Assembly (NCBI GenBank): GCA_964036195.1
Contig: OZ038452.1
Location: 22,641,785-22,705,784, forward strand
Length of the DNA: 64,000 nt
Source of the DNA: Sphaerolaimus hirsutus
Lineage: Eukaryota; Nematoda; Chromadorea; Monhysterida; Sphaerolaimidae
Reading direction: 5' to 3'
Under the pieces are notes generated by a model. That model saw only the letters and a list, made by a program, of their open reading frames with translations. It searched no databases and was not told the origin of the DNA. The position numbers and the translations under genes are program-made. This document shows, piece after piece, positions 47,901-54,904 of this stretch (position 1 is the first letter of the stretch; each line of letters begins with the position of its first letter).

Positions 47901-48225
47901 AAGCTGAATTAAATGACTCTCAAATTCACATCTGATTGACTGAAAAACAATACAAATTTCCCTGAATAATTAAACCACTGGCATTCAAGCATGGGAAATT
48001 TCACAGTCAGTTCAATGAACGTTCAATCACTTAGCGTGCAAAATATTTAGTGACAATGGAAATTTGATAGAAATTGTGACAAAATGTCCTTGAACTTAAA
48101 ACGGTTTAGTGTAACAACTTGACTCAATAAGAAAATGAGAAGTGCAAAAAAGTGAAAAGTAAAAACTCACCAGAAATAATTGCAATCATGAAATTTCTTG
48201 TAAATAGCCATAACAGCAGCCTCAT
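23617..48225 (-). CDS. Latrophilin/CIRL-type adhesion GPCR, whole gene (22 coding exons)
   Basis: Adhesion receptor of the plasma membrane. 5' to 3' join on the minus strand: 48171-48225, 37945-38051, 37471-37673, 34972-35084, 34816-34897, 34243-34343, 34040-34181, 33480-33774, 33319-33400, 33117-33245, 32007-32206, 31451-31716, 30973-31174, 30520-30706, 30051-30217, 29556-29692, 28966-29137, 28306-28486, 27742-27920, 26498-26630, 24164-24364, 23617-23954. Total 3672 nt, about 1223 aa, all phases consistent. Order: signal peptide (1-19), galactose-binding lectin (~40-157), Thr-rich linker, HRM (~190-243), GAIN (~270-570) with GPS, seven TM helices (~597-880), long tail. No olfactomedin domain, as in invertebrate latrophilins. 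Oddities: GPS reads Arg567-Leu568-Gly569 instead of His-Leu-Ser/Thr; TM6/TM7 are diverged. It could be a derived latrophilin-like paralogue rather than the strict orthologue of Drosophila Cirl. Confidence 0.93.
24164..24364 (-). CDS. Latrophilin exon 21: Ser/Pro-rich tail
   Basis: Acceptor CAATTTTTAG|AT, phase 1. Residues 1045-1111 include RSNFYGYCHTLSSMSHKPP and PSFPPPVTPG, a proline-rich stretch that could bind SH3-type partners. Donor TATG|GTGTGT, phase 1. Part of the exon (24202-24240) is a GCGCC array resembling the MITE interiors. Confidence 0.85.
25312..26111. mobile_element. hAT-type element CAGAGTTG in latrophilin intron 20
   Basis: Starts CAGAGTTGCGAAAGCGTATT and ends GGTATTTTAACAACTCTG, with perfect TCACAAAG duplications (25304-25311, 26112-26119). 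Ends are rich in TTTACGCTTACGC words. A middle segment of ~400 bases is unrelated. Relatives near 8853, 28625, 37240, 51070 and 51900. Confidence 0.95.
26498..26630 (-). CDS. Latrophilin exon 20: Ser/Tyr-rich tail
   Basis: Acceptor CAACCAATCAG|CGC, phase 0. Residues 1001-1044 end SIPYSDTSYYYPSLCL. Donor TTGT|GTGAGT, phase 1. If the intron is retained the frame reads Cys-Glu then TAA, giving a shorter tail of 1046 residues. Confidence 0.82.
26757..27145. repeat. ACCCTGTAAA palindromic MITE in latrophilin intron 19
   Basis: GACCCTGTAAGTTTAAAAGTG on the left and TTTACAGGGTCTGGGTAAC on the right are inverted. The centre repeats GATTTGGATACAAAAACATAAG in both orientations. Related to 15239-15632. 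Confidence 0.65.
27742..27920 (-). CDS. Latrophilin exon 19: cytoplasmic tail
   Basis: Acceptor CTTTTTTCAG|GC. Residues 941-1000 are rich in Asn, Gly, Ser and Tyr (SFHSYYDSTPNGANG and on). Donor AATGAG|GTGGGT, phase 0. The coding strand carries GGCGCC and GGCACC words similar to the interiors of the hAT-type MITEs. Confidence 0.9.
28306..28486 (-). CDS. Latrophilin exon 18: cytoplasmic tail
   Basis: Long C-rich polypyrimidine tract then CTCCCCAG|CAC, phase 0. A Gly/Ala/His-rich tail segment ends GYIGMPIAG. Donor GCTG|GTGGGT, phase 1. No catalytic domain. Confidence 0.85.
28966..29137 (-). CDS. Latrophilin exon 17: TM6, ECL3, TM7
   Basis: Acceptor AAATTTCCAG|C. LRFCLLLAVTLPSAWGLTLL is TM6 and IAYALAILHGAGGLLLPFYL is TM7. 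Both are recognisable by position but lack the L-T-W and F-Q-G signatures of canonical latrophilins. Donor AAAACG|GTTGGT, phase 0. Confidence 0.9.
29370..29500. repeat. Fragment of the GGTCTCC/CAGCTATCTATC repeat
   Basis: CCAGCTATCTATCTATTCCGG and GGCCGCTCAGCTATATATTT match the interior of the elements at 56435-56954 and 62962-63475. Lies in latrophilin intron 16. Confidence 0.65.
29556..29692 (-). CDS. Latrophilin exon 16: end of TM5 and ICL3
   Basis: Acceptor AATTTTCAG|ATG. MSICLLFVALCAVAQC completes TM5, followed by a basic ICL3. The only phase-2 donor before the in-frame stop is GTCTT|GTAGAT. It adds about nine residues compared with typical latrophilin loops, so the 3' boundary is the least certain in the model. 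Fragments of the same hAT-like repeat flank it on both sides. Confidence 0.78.
29822..29940. repeat. Fragment of the GGTCTCC repeat in intron 15
   Basis: GGGGTCTCCAATGGGGG is the left terminus and GTCAGCTATATATCTATCCC the first internal repeat of the same family. The right end is missing. Confidence 0.65.
30051..30217 (-). CDS. Latrophilin exon 15: TM4, ECL2, first half of TM5
   Basis: Acceptor AACTTTCCAG|GG. GVPLTIATCTWAAVG is TM4. ECL2 carries the conserved Cys-Trp pair (HCWMNAND), and TFLIPLGLALA starts TM5. Donor CTGGCT|GTGGGT, phase 0. Confidence 0.96.
30520..30706 (-). CDS. Latrophilin exon 14: TM3 and ICL2
   Basis: Acceptor CAAACTTCAG|GCG. Encodes the ECL1/TM3 Cys, then SSFVGHFLALASLFWLCLES, the H-(Y/F)-F-x-L-A-x-F-x-W-x3-E pattern of adhesion GPCRs. 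Ends YFTLAF at the entry to TM4. Donor TTTG|GTTTGT, phase 1. Confidence 0.95.
30973..31174 (-). CDS. Latrophilin exon 13: TM1, ICL1, TM2
   Basis: Acceptor TTGAACAG|G. PTIFLYIGCVLCILCCSMAL is TM1 and FVNLCACTMLTEIVWLSVAL is TM2, linked by a short loop as in adhesion receptors. Donor AGTGAG|GTTAGC, phase 0. An earlier TGG|GTAGAG site in the same phase would shorten ECL1 by four residues. Confidence 0.92.
31451..31716 (-). CDS. Latrophilin exon 12: GPS motif and stalk
   Basis: Acceptor AAATTTGCAG|CCA. Contains Cys513, WISTGCSL, and CTCDRLGTYGLLMDV, the GPS. The cleavage triad His-Leu-(Ser/Thr) is Arg567-Leu568-Gly569 here, lacking the hydroxyl nucleophile. The donor GCCAG|GTGTGT (phase 2) lies 41 bases after a GAT|GTGGGA site, which is phase 0 and incompatible with exon 13. 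Confidence 0.93.
32007..32206 (-). CDS. Latrophilin exon 11: GAIN subdomain B
   Basis: Acceptor CCCATCTCAG|AC. Residues 437-503 contain VGTVNSDILETNEVLERPV, corresponding to the V-N-S-x-(I/V) and L-x-x-P-V segment that precedes the GPS. Donor TTTAGG|GTGGAT, phase 0. Confidence 0.94.
32293..32726. repeat. CGGTATTTTCTCG MITE in latrophilin intron 10
   Basis: TA-flanked, CGGTATTTTCTCGAAATACC to AAGGAAATACGG. It contains the family word CATGTACGTTCTCTGTACAC and accounts for half of the 910-bp intron. Confidence 0.82.
33117..33245 (-). CDS. Latrophilin exon 10: GAIN subdomain B strands
   Basis: Acceptor AACTTTCAG|CC. Residues 394-436, including VHSVHIPAEALRASAAHFE. The donor GAGG|GTTCGT (phase 1) was chosen because it alone keeps frame with exon 11. 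A later GTGTAC site would be phase 2 and was discarded. Confidence 0.88.
33319..33400 (-). CDS. Latrophilin exon 9: GAIN subdomain A, last helix
   Basis: Acceptor AATTATTGCAG|GCA. Residues 367-393 (ALIQSASLMAASVSW and on). Donor TTGA|GTAAGT, phase 1. The flanking introns are 73 and 79 bp. Confidence 0.93.
33480..33774 (-). CDS. Latrophilin exon 8: GAIN subdomain A
   Basis: Acceptor ATAATTCAG|G. Residues 268-366 include LYGGDISTITRSLHILVDKV and AWIDLPEMKQSEAAASILQ, the helical W-x-D-(L/M) pattern of latrophilin GAIN-A. A Lys/Arg-rich patch (NKRKRKVQKR) is unusual. Donor TTACAG|GTTTGA, phase 0. Confidence 0.95.
34040..34181 (-). CDS. Latrophilin exon 7: second half of the hormone-receptor motif
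   Basis: Acceptor CTTTTTTAAG|AA (AAG rather than CAG). Encodes SAYWLCAKTGWFG and PDLSKCVSPF, the characteristic end of the HRM, then a helix entering the GAIN domain. Donor TTGCA|GTACGT, phase 2. The upstream intron is 61 bp. Confidence 0.93.
34243..34343 (-). CDS. Latrophilin exon 6: first half of the hormone-receptor motif
   Basis: Acceptor CATTTTGCAG|C. Residues 187-220 include the HRM Cys, RGIKWP and MPCPNDRI, matching latrophilin's C-x-RG-x-W-P and P-C-P pattern. Donor ATCG|GTCAGT, phase 1. Confidence 0.93.
34429..34784. repeat. CCGTATTTCCTAG MITE in latrophilin intron 5
   Basis: Left CCGTATTTCCTAGAATTACC, right GGTATTTCCCGGAATACGG. It occupies most of the 472-bp intron and stops 31 bases short of exon 5. 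Confidence 0.72.
34816..34897 (-). CDS. Latrophilin exon 5: Thr/Ser-rich linker
   Basis: Acceptor TTTTTGTCAG|TA, residues 160-186 (TTVASSTTTELPE and on), donor GAGGG|GTGAGC, phase 2. Probably an O-glycosylated spacer between lectin and hormone-receptor motif. The upstream intron is only 74 bp. Confidence 0.88.
34972..35084 (-). CDS. Latrophilin exon 4: end of the lectin domain
   Basis: Acceptor TAATTTTCAG|A. Encodes RCDGETSCKIEAAPKVFG and then CPETHKYLQVTFLC, the typical C-x3-C and P-C-x-G-T-x-K-Y-L-x-V end of this lectin fold. Donor TATG|GTACGT, phase 1. Confidence 0.96.
36108..36298. repeat. GCGCACACTAGTTTTCACA palindromic MITE in intron 3
   Basis: TGCGCACACTAGTTTTCACA on the left and TGTGAAAACTAGCGTGCGCA on the right, with CATAAATTAGCTTTGAACG and its complement inside. 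Relatives: 41741-41955, 52153-52230 (partial) and 54134-54325. Confidence 0.8.
37471..37673 (-). CDS. Latrophilin exon 3: middle of the lectin domain
   Basis: C-rich tract then GCAG|AAA acceptor, phase 0. Residues 55-121 include a Ser/Thr-rich insert and IRVIKVSQANFGR, the counterpart of the A-N-Y-G-R motif, followed by the domain's Cys pair. Donor AATCG|GTTAGC, phase 2. Confidence 0.92.
37945..38051 (-). CDS. Latrophilin exon 2: start of the galactose-binding lectin domain
   Basis: Acceptor ATATTCCAG|GC. Encodes residues 19-54, including FACEGQTVDLRC, matching the opening ACEG-x2-L-x-I/L-x-C of latrophilin lectin domains. Donor GACAAC|GTTGGT, phase 0. Confidence 0.92.
38126..38513. mobile_element. 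388-bp near-perfect palindromic element in latrophilin intron 1
   Basis: Arms of ~190 bases, mirrored around ~38320, carry TACGCACATATGCCCG, ATTTTCAGATATGAGT and GCGCAATGACATTAGTGAAC. It is flanked by perfect TATTCAAT 8-mers (38118-38125, 38514-38521), so it moved as a unit. It lies 74 bases upstream of exon 2's acceptor side. Confidence 0.93.
38711..39092. repeat. CCGTATATCCTAG MITE in intron 1
   Basis: CCGTATATCCTAGAATAAGAC to TTCGAGGATATACGG with TA flanks. The interior alternates GAGTTATTCAAGGGGG blocks. Confidence 0.82.
39093..40541. other. Latrophilin intron 1, repeat-poor stretch
   Basis: No exon recognised. A short hairpin built on ACCCATATCAATA and TATTGATATGGGTGTATG lies at 40248-40300. 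Confidence 0.45.
40542..40770. repeat. GCAGTCCCAAGCCC/TTTACA palindromic MITE, second copy
   Basis: CCAGGGGGCAGTTCCAAGCCC to GGGCTTGGGACTGCCACCAG. It is strongly similar to 9273-9475, including the internal AAAACAAAAAAGAAAAGATT. Confidence 0.8.
40771..41740. other. Latrophilin intron 1 stretch
   Basis: A minus-strand open segment at 41160-41290 reads as plausible protein (KLPAEAVARNVRIKMRN and on) but has no recognised homology and no clear donor, so it is not called as an exon. Confidence 0.4.
41741..41955. repeat. ACACACTAGTTATCAAATG palindromic MITE
   Basis: Contains CTCATAAATCATCTTTGAATC and the opposing AGCTGATTTATGAGC, the inner signature of the 36108-36298 family. The outer right end is degraded. 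Confidence 0.6.
42143..42325. mobile_element. hAT-type MITE, GCGCC interior, decayed copy
   Basis: Clear left end TAGTGATGGAAAAAGCGCC followed by GCGCC blocks. The right terminus is degraded (AAAGTGCCATGATTACATG), and no target duplication can be identified. Confidence 0.7.
42982..43185. repeat. TATACTAGGCGGACA MITE
   Basis: TATACTAGGCGGACACCAC on the left and ACTTTGCGGTCCGCCAAGTA on the right, with the inner CCATATGCCACCTGAATAA. Related to 18062-18257 and 18333-18556. It is followed at 43190-43263 by a short CCGTATTTCCTCG-type fragment. Confidence 0.6.
43264..47606. other. Latrophilin intron 1, long gene-free stretch
   Basis: AT-rich. Holds only scattered fragments: GGGATATGGTAGATTTC near 45374, GGGATATGATCGATTTC near 46263, a solo CCGTATTTACTTGATTAAG end at 46579, and ACCATATCCCATCTGAATAA near 46967. 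No exon or RNA recognised. Confidence 0.45.
47607..47790. repeat. Half of a CCGTATTTCCTCG MITE
   Basis: CCGTATTTCCTCGAAATACC, a long C run, AGTGTAAAGAGAACGTACATG and CAGAACACACGTTAAAAC as in the full copies. The right terminus is absent. Confidence 0.7.
48171..48225 (-). CDS. Latrophilin exon 1: signal peptide
   Basis: ATG followed by a hydrophobic run (MRLLLWLFTRNFMIAIIS) and donor TCTG|GTGAGT, phase 1, which joins to exon 2 to give Gly19. It is assigned to this gene by strand, phase and the need for a signal peptide. The joining intron is 10,119 bp, so another gene's first exon is not excluded. Confidence 0.75.
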
Positions 48226-50418
48226 TTTGAAATAATGATTTTTTTAAAGTCTGCGATCTTTTGTTCAGTTTTGAAACTTCGTTTCAGCTAAATTTAGTGA
48301 CATTCCTGTTGAAATTCAGCTACTAAAATTCAACAAGATTTTGGCTAGCTGTATTAAAATACTATACTGCATCTGAAAAAGCAACAATTTCCTGGCTATA
48401 AACTGTAAATCCAATTAAAATGTGCTATGGAAAACAAAAACATAAATATATATTTAGTAAAATTGCAATCCAACACACTGAAAAATGGCGCCTTGAAAAA
48501 AACATCAACAAAATTTATGTGCGCTTTCAAAAGAAAATCTAATAATACAAATGGGTTCCGGAGTATAGGATGCTAATATTTATTTATACGGCACACAAAT
48601 TGAAAAATGAATTTTACATATATCATCATGGTGGTTTATAATCAAGGGTTAATATCAGAGGTGTCCAAGCGGGAAGGAAAATGGGGGGTAAATTAAAAAC
48701 AAACAAAAAGGGACTTATCGAGATATGGATTACGATAATGATCTAAAAAATATCCAAAACACGACATCAAAACAAACCTATATTCATAAGTTTGTCACCA
48801 AAGTGACAGAAAAAAATTCAATTTGTGCAAATGAAATGATGTAAATATGATGTAGTGATAGATGAAATGTCCAAAAACTATTTGCTACCAGGCGCCAGAA
48901 CTTATTGCAAAAGCATCAAATTGAAGTTCACGGCATTTAGACTTTATCAAATTCACAATGGAATGTTGGCACTGATCCAAAGTTGTCTAACGTTGTCAAA
49001 TTTCGCTTTAAAAACAGAATGAACAAAAATGACTATGAAATGAATGAAATCCGCCCAATTAAATTCGAATTATAGAGAAAAATATTAGTAGGCATATAAC
49101 TGGTTCAAAATTTTTGTCTGTATAGTTTACCCCAAATTTGATAAACACCCCTGGCATGCTCTTAGATAAAACAGTTTTTTCCATGATGCTTCCAAGCCTA
49201 TATTTTGAACATGAAAATTGGAAACAGGTGCTAAAATACCTTTCTAGTGCGGGGGTTCATGTGCAGTATTTCACGGTGTTTGACATGGGGGGACAATTTT
49301 TGGTAAAATATTCATCCATTCCGAATTTGGAAAGTTTGCCCAATTGATTTTGTATCCAAATGTGGTGTTTTTATCAGAAAAATACTGGATTTTGGTTTCA
49401 AAATTTTCCGTCAAGAACGGCGACAAAAAACGCAATTTCGCACACCAAACACGTGGATACTCATAAAATGTGAGAAATATCCACTCGTGTGTATAATGAG
49501 TTTTTCATGCAGGTGAGCGAAAAAACACTATAGCTGGCGATAGTTAGTATACATTCAAAAACAGGAAAAAAAATCTTCACATTTCACACATAGGAAATAT
49601 TGTTAAAAAGAACAGAAAGTACAAACTAACAAAAAGTATCTTCTCAAAAACACTGAAAAAACAATCATTATCACCACTGAAACATGTCACATTTTCATGA
49701 CATATATGTGTCATTCACATGCACATAGATGCATTTCAAAATGAACTGAACTGAATCTCATTTTCACATAATCAGTGGCGCAGTGAAAAGTGGGCGGAGT
49801 TTAGTGTGCACAGAATGATGTCATTTGAAAGGGTAGATTGATATGGGGAAATGCTGCTTTCTGAGAGTGTTTTCTGACCCCAGTGTGACAGTTTTGCACA
49901 TGTAAATGCTCTATAATGTTTAGTTTTGTGAGCGAAGATCAATGATCGGTATTGAAAAAGTTGAAAATGTGAAATTGACACTTTTCAAATAATATTTTCA
50001 CAATAATGCAATGTGAAATACCATAAATATCTCCGAATCTCATGTGTAACTTGAAACATGCTACTAAAATATGTTCACCGAAATCTGTCAAAAATCAACG
50101 TGTAGCACACACTTTTCTTGCCTCAAACATCTGCAACTCTGCATACACCTATCCATCCATGTGTGCAAAATGCAAACTATGCAAATTCATGTGTATTTAT
50201 TTACGACTGCCACTGGTGTTTTGTTTGCATTTGCATACGCAGAGATGATACTGGCAATGAGCCAATACCTAACTAATGTTTGTTTTATTTCATACCCTAA
50301 TTGGCGTGCTTCGCATGTGATCTATTTTATGTGACAAGACCATTTCAAAGTGAACACCATGGAAATGGTTTGTGTGTGCACAAAAGGGTGCGACATGATG
50401 CATCTGTTATGACAGGAG
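48226..50418. other. Gene-free stretch upstream of the latrophilin start
   Basis: AT-rich. A plus-strand 69-codon frame at 49138-49347 has no recognised homology and no supporting signals. The latrophilin promoter presumably lies on the minus strand within the first few hundred bases, but no motif identifies it. Confidence 0.35.
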
Positions 50419-50520
50419 TAGTGATGGGAAAGCGCCACGGAAAAAGGCGCTAAGCGCCAGTGGTGCCGTGGTGCTGTTCAAAACAGGTGTCAAGCTTTAT
50501 TGGCGCCATTAATTACGCGA
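50419..50520. mobile_element. hAT-type MITE, GCGCC interior, left-end fragment
   Basis: TAGTGATGGGAAAGCGCCACG followed by a few GCGCCA and GGTGCC words. No right end. Confidence 0.55.
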
Positions 50521-51410
50521 CAATTATATGAAGTTTTTGGCAAAACCTTGAGGAGGCCGCCGTGCCAGGAAAAGTGCAAAAGTGAAAAAGGTCATCTTTT
50601 CGACTTCCAAAAAACGGCGCCATTTGAGTAGCTACGGGTGATTTTAGGCTATTTTTGTGACATGGCTAAAGAAATATTTCACGCCGGAATTTCATGGATG
50701 TCATCCTCTGTTTTAGGATGGCAGAATATTTCTTTCTTTTGATACATTTCATGCACCGCAAATCGAATGAAAAAGAAAATGGCCATGAATTAAAGCCAGA
50801 AATACCTCAAAGATGGCACCATGCCAATTAATCTTGTAATTTACAATTGTAAACATGCACTAAATAACAGGGGAATTCCGTATGAGTGCACAGTACAAAG
50901 GAAATGCGTGACGGAGCTGTGTGTGGAAAAAATTTAGCGCCAAAATACACCTTGATAAATGGTATTGATTTGGGTTTTTCCATGGTTTATGGGTTAAGAT
51001 TAGTTCACTGGAACTAGATGTGTTAATTAGACTTTGGATTTGTCAGGTGAAATGTCATTTTCAGCATTGTTGTTAAAACGTATTTACGTTTAGTCAAAAA
51101 GTACGAATACTCGAGTACTGAGTAAATACGTTTACGTATACTTTGAAAAAAGTACCTGTACTCGCTTTTACGTATATTTTGGAAAGTATTCGTGTACAGC
51201 AAGATAAGTAATTAGATAGATAATAGATAATTTCGATAAAAATAGGTAGATAGATAATTTCAGATAGGTTTTGTTATAGGCTTTTTCAAGAGAAAATTGG
51301 AGAAAAGGAGAAAAATAGGGGAAACATTTTTAAAATGGCAAAGTTACACATACAATAGTTAATTTAAAGGTTTAAATGGTCAAAAAGGAACGAAAATTGG
51401 TGATTTTGAG

Positions 51411-51841
51411 CAGGGCCGTATCCAGGGGGGGGCGGGGGGGGGCTGCAGCCCCCCCCCTCCCGGGGCGAGACCAGAAAGTGACCGGAAAATTCGACTTTTT
51501 CAACGTCAGCGTAAAAATTTTTGCGCGCGAGCGCGCATTCTTCACCAGACATTAAGGTATCATCATCAGATTTGCTCCATGTGGCCGCGAATCGTTGTAA
51601 ATACACTCAATGTTGTGCTTGTTGCTGTTTTGTATGTATATTTACATACATATACAGCGTTCCATGGCGCTGACGCCAACGCCAATAGCGCCATGGCGTG
51701 GCGCCTACTAATGGCGCCAGCGCCATAGCGCCATTCCGCCACTATCTAGCTAAAATTTTAGGGGGGGGGGCTGAGCCCCCCCCTCGCCGGCCTCCGTAAA
51801 CAAACAGCCCCCCCCGCTCAAAAATCCTGGATACGTCCCTG
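51411..51841. mobile_element. 431-bp hAT-type MITE CAGGGCCGTATCC, copy 1
   Basis: Termini CAGGGCCGTATCCAGG and CCTGGATACGTCCCTG, with perfect ATTTTGAG duplications (51403-51410, 51842-51849). Its sister at 52349-52779 has the same length. The interior includes a GCGCC block at 51665-51735. Confidence 0.96.
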
Positions 51842-52230
51842 ATTTTGAGTGAAAATTGGGGCAAAATTCCTCCAAAATACTCCTCTAAAATACGTTTTCT
51901 GGGTGGAAAAGTATTTTACTCATGTTTACTCATGAGTAAAAGTAAAAAATTACATGCCGTTTTCTGTACTCGGGTGTGAGTAAAAAATAAATACTTTACG
52001 TTTACGTATACTTTAAAAAAAGTTCTGTACTTTTAGCTACTCTGATTTCCAGGTGGATGAAAAACTAATACGCTGATAACTAATAATGCGTACTGCTTGG
52101 ACTAAACTAAATATTTATAAAAAAATGTCACCGTATTTTCATGAAAGGGCGCTGCCACACTAGTACACCACGGAAATTTGGAAACTCATAAATCTGTTTT
52201 TGAACAAATTTAAGTTTACTAGCTGAGAAG

Positions 52231-53057
52231 TTTACCGTATTTCTTCTAATAGAACGGTATAAATACCTGCAAGGGAAGGGATCCCCCAACAGAATGGCAG
52301 GTTTTGGCGTGTTTTTGCACTAATGAAAAGGATAGAATAGCACCCTCCCAGGGCCGTATCCAGGGGGGCGGGGGGGGGCTGCAGCCCCCCCCTCCCGGGG
52401 CGAGACCAAAAAGTGACCGGAGAATGCGACTTTTTCAATGTCAGCGTAAAAATTTTTGCGCGCAAGCGCGCATTCTCCACCAGACATAAGGTAATATCAT
52501 CGGATTTGCTCCATGTGGCCACAAATCGTTATAAATACACTCATTGTTGTGTTTTTAGCTGTTTTATGTATATTTACATACATATGCAGCATTCCATGGC
52601 GCTGACGCCAACGCCAATGGTGCCATGGCGTGGCGCCTACCAATGGCGCCAGTGCCATGGCGCCATACCGCCACTATGTAGCTAAAATTTTAGGGGGGGG
52701 GGGGCTGAGCCCCCCCCCCCTCGCCGGCCTCCGTAAACAAGCAGCCCCCCCCCGCTCAAAAATCCTGGATACGTCCCTGCACCCTCCAATAGAACGGCAG
52801 TCACCAATAGAACGGCAGGTAGTGCCAAAATACAAAAAATATAGGTATGTAAATGGATGGCGAGAAGGTTCAAAACATTCAAAAATATGACAGTTCAAAT
52901 TTACCTTTTGATCAAAAGATATCGTTCAAGCTGCATAAATAAATAAAAACTTCGTTGAAATGGAAAAAATACGTGAAAAAATTGGTGAAAAAATATAACG
53001 GCGGGTAAAAAGTTGACGAAACAAAATAGAACGCCTTTCTATTTGAAGAAATGCGGA
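52231..53057. repeat. TTCTTCTAATAGAACGG element hosting copy 2
   Basis: Left CCGTATTTCTTCTAATAGAAC, right TTCTATTTGAAGAAATGCGG. Inside are CACCAATAGAACGGCAGGTA words. It is the third member of the 4227-4655 family and was split by the 431-bp MITE. Confidence 0.8.
52349..52779. mobile_element. 431-bp hAT-type MITE CAGGGCCGTATCC, copy 2
   Basis: Same termini as copy 1, with perfect CACCCTCC duplications (52341-52348, 52780-52787). Differs from copy 1 by scattered substitutions only. It sits in the middle of the 52231-53057 element. Confidence 0.96.
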
Positions 53058-53424
53058 ATAAACGTCAATGAACTCCAGTGACAACCTAATAAATATTGTG
53101 TGATGCAATCAATTTTTTATTAGAGATACCTAGTTAAACCTTGATTAACACCAAGTAAATAAAAACAGTGGCAAAATATCAATGTGCGTATTTAGCATAT
53201 ATGCATGCCTGGGGTAATAAGGGACATACTTTTATATTTATAAAGACCTTGTACCTCAATAACAGAAAACTATTCTACATAAATATTATAATGTAAATGG
53301 CACCTCGACTTTTATTTTATTATGTATTTAGGTGTGTATAATAAGTAACTAGGTATCTATCATCTCACTGCGGCAAATTTTTACTGCTTCAATGGCACCA
53401 TGAAAACGTGTGATATAATATCTA

Positions 53425-53731
53425 CCGTATTTCCTCGAAATACCCCCCCCCTCAAAATGGGCACTATGAACTGATAAACCCCCCTTCGAAATACCCCCCC
53501 CCAATTTACTGTATAGAGAACGTAATGCGGTTTGTGATCCGGGAAACGCAGAACACATGTTAAAAACAATGACTGTATTATGTTAGAACCGGTTATATAC
53601 TTACTTAGCACTGGGTTTACGAAAAGTTTCTGGCGTAATAATAAACCCCCCTCGAAATACCCCCCCCCCGTTTAACCCCCCCTCAAAATTTCCACTCTGA
53701 GAAAATAAACCCCCCGGGGGCTAATTTACGG
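53425..53731. repeat. CCGTATTTCCTCG MITE
   Basis: CCGTATTTCCTCGAAATACC to GGGGGCTAATTTACGG with TA flanks. The right end is partly decayed. Confidence 0.75.
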
Positions 53732-53761
53732 TATGTATTTACACGGTATGTATTTATTTAC

Positions 53762-54904
53762 TAGTGATGTAAAGGCACCGGGGCACCGGTGCCCCGGTGC
53801 TGGGCACCGAAGGGCACCAGCACCGGTGCTGGTGCGGTGCCATTGCAATCTTCAGGGGTGCCATGCCGGTGCCGGTGCCATTTTTTTCAGAATAGCACCG
53901 GTGCCGGTGCGGTGCGGTGCCATTTTTTCGCCGGTGCCAAAGGTGCTAGCACCAGGGCCAAAGTAAAAGGCACCGAGAAAGGCACCGGCCAAGGCTTCAT
54001 GTGCTGTACAATTTTGTCCATAGTATGTGCTTATTCATATTTCAAAAAACAGCGATATATTTACCCAACCGTTTTTGCCTATTTTGTAAACCTCCCATCA
54101 AATAAATATACCTACTGTGAAATCCATTGGGGGTACACACGCTAAACTGCAAACTGTGTGCTGGTAAACTCATAAATCACCTTTGAATGCATGTGAGTTT
54201 ACCGAAATGAGGTATCTGTCAACTGCAGTTGATGGGGATCAAGAATAATACATTCCAGTAAACTCAAATGCGTTCAAAGCCGCTTTATGAGTTTACCAGC
54301 ACACAGTTTGCAGTTTAGCGTGTGCACACGCATTATATCCTATACGTGATCTGATGAGCGAATCTAAAATTTTGTTGAATTTTAAATCATTTTTATATTT
54401 TATATTTATCTTACTTGTTTGTTCAAAATTTGTTGTCAGTTTATGACAGAGATAGTTCCATTCTCTGTACAGCAACGACTCTGATCAGTAGACAATAGTG
54501 GCTATGGGCATTGTAGTGAATTCAATATTTTATATTTCATTTGTAATCATTGTAATTGCTTCATAAAAGTGATTGCCACATCATTCTGATCATTTTAAGT
54601 GCTCAACCATCATAATCGGTTGAAAATTCATGGAAATATGCACTTCCAAAGGTGAGACCACTGAGAAACTGCCCGATATTTACTTCAGAAATTCCAGCCG
54701 GGTGCGGTGCCTTTCGGTGCTAGCACCGGCAACCCGCCGGTGCCCTTCGGTGCCGGTGCCATTTTTTCCAAAAGGCACCGGTGCCGGTGCGGTGCGGTGC
54801 CATTTTCTGGCCGGTGCCCCAGGGTGCCAGGTGCCCTCTTCATGCGTTGGCAAAGGTGCCGGTGCGGTGCGGTGCCATTTTTCCCGGTGCCTTTAACATC
54901 ACTA
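53762..54904. mobile_element. hAT-type MITE with GGTGCC interior
   Basis: Termini TAGTGATGTAAAGGCACC and GGTGCCTTTAACATCACTA, the same ends as the GCGCC family, but built from GGTGCC/GGCACC words. Flanks TTATTTAC and GTATTTAC match at 7 of 8 positions. It carries a nested palindrome at 54134-54325. Confidence 0.9.
54134..54325. repeat. CACACGCTAAACTGCAAAC palindromic MITE nested in 53762-54904
   Basis: ACACGCTAAACTGCAAACTG at the left and CAGTTTGCAGTTTAGCGTGTG at the right, with internal CTCATAAATCACCTTTGAATG. Same family as 36108-36298. Confidence 0.85.

Noticed and set aside
53789..54145. 118-codon plus-strand Gly/Ala/Cys-rich ORF (and 54630-54978)
   Set aside because: It is translation of the GGTGCC arrays in the hAT-type MITE.
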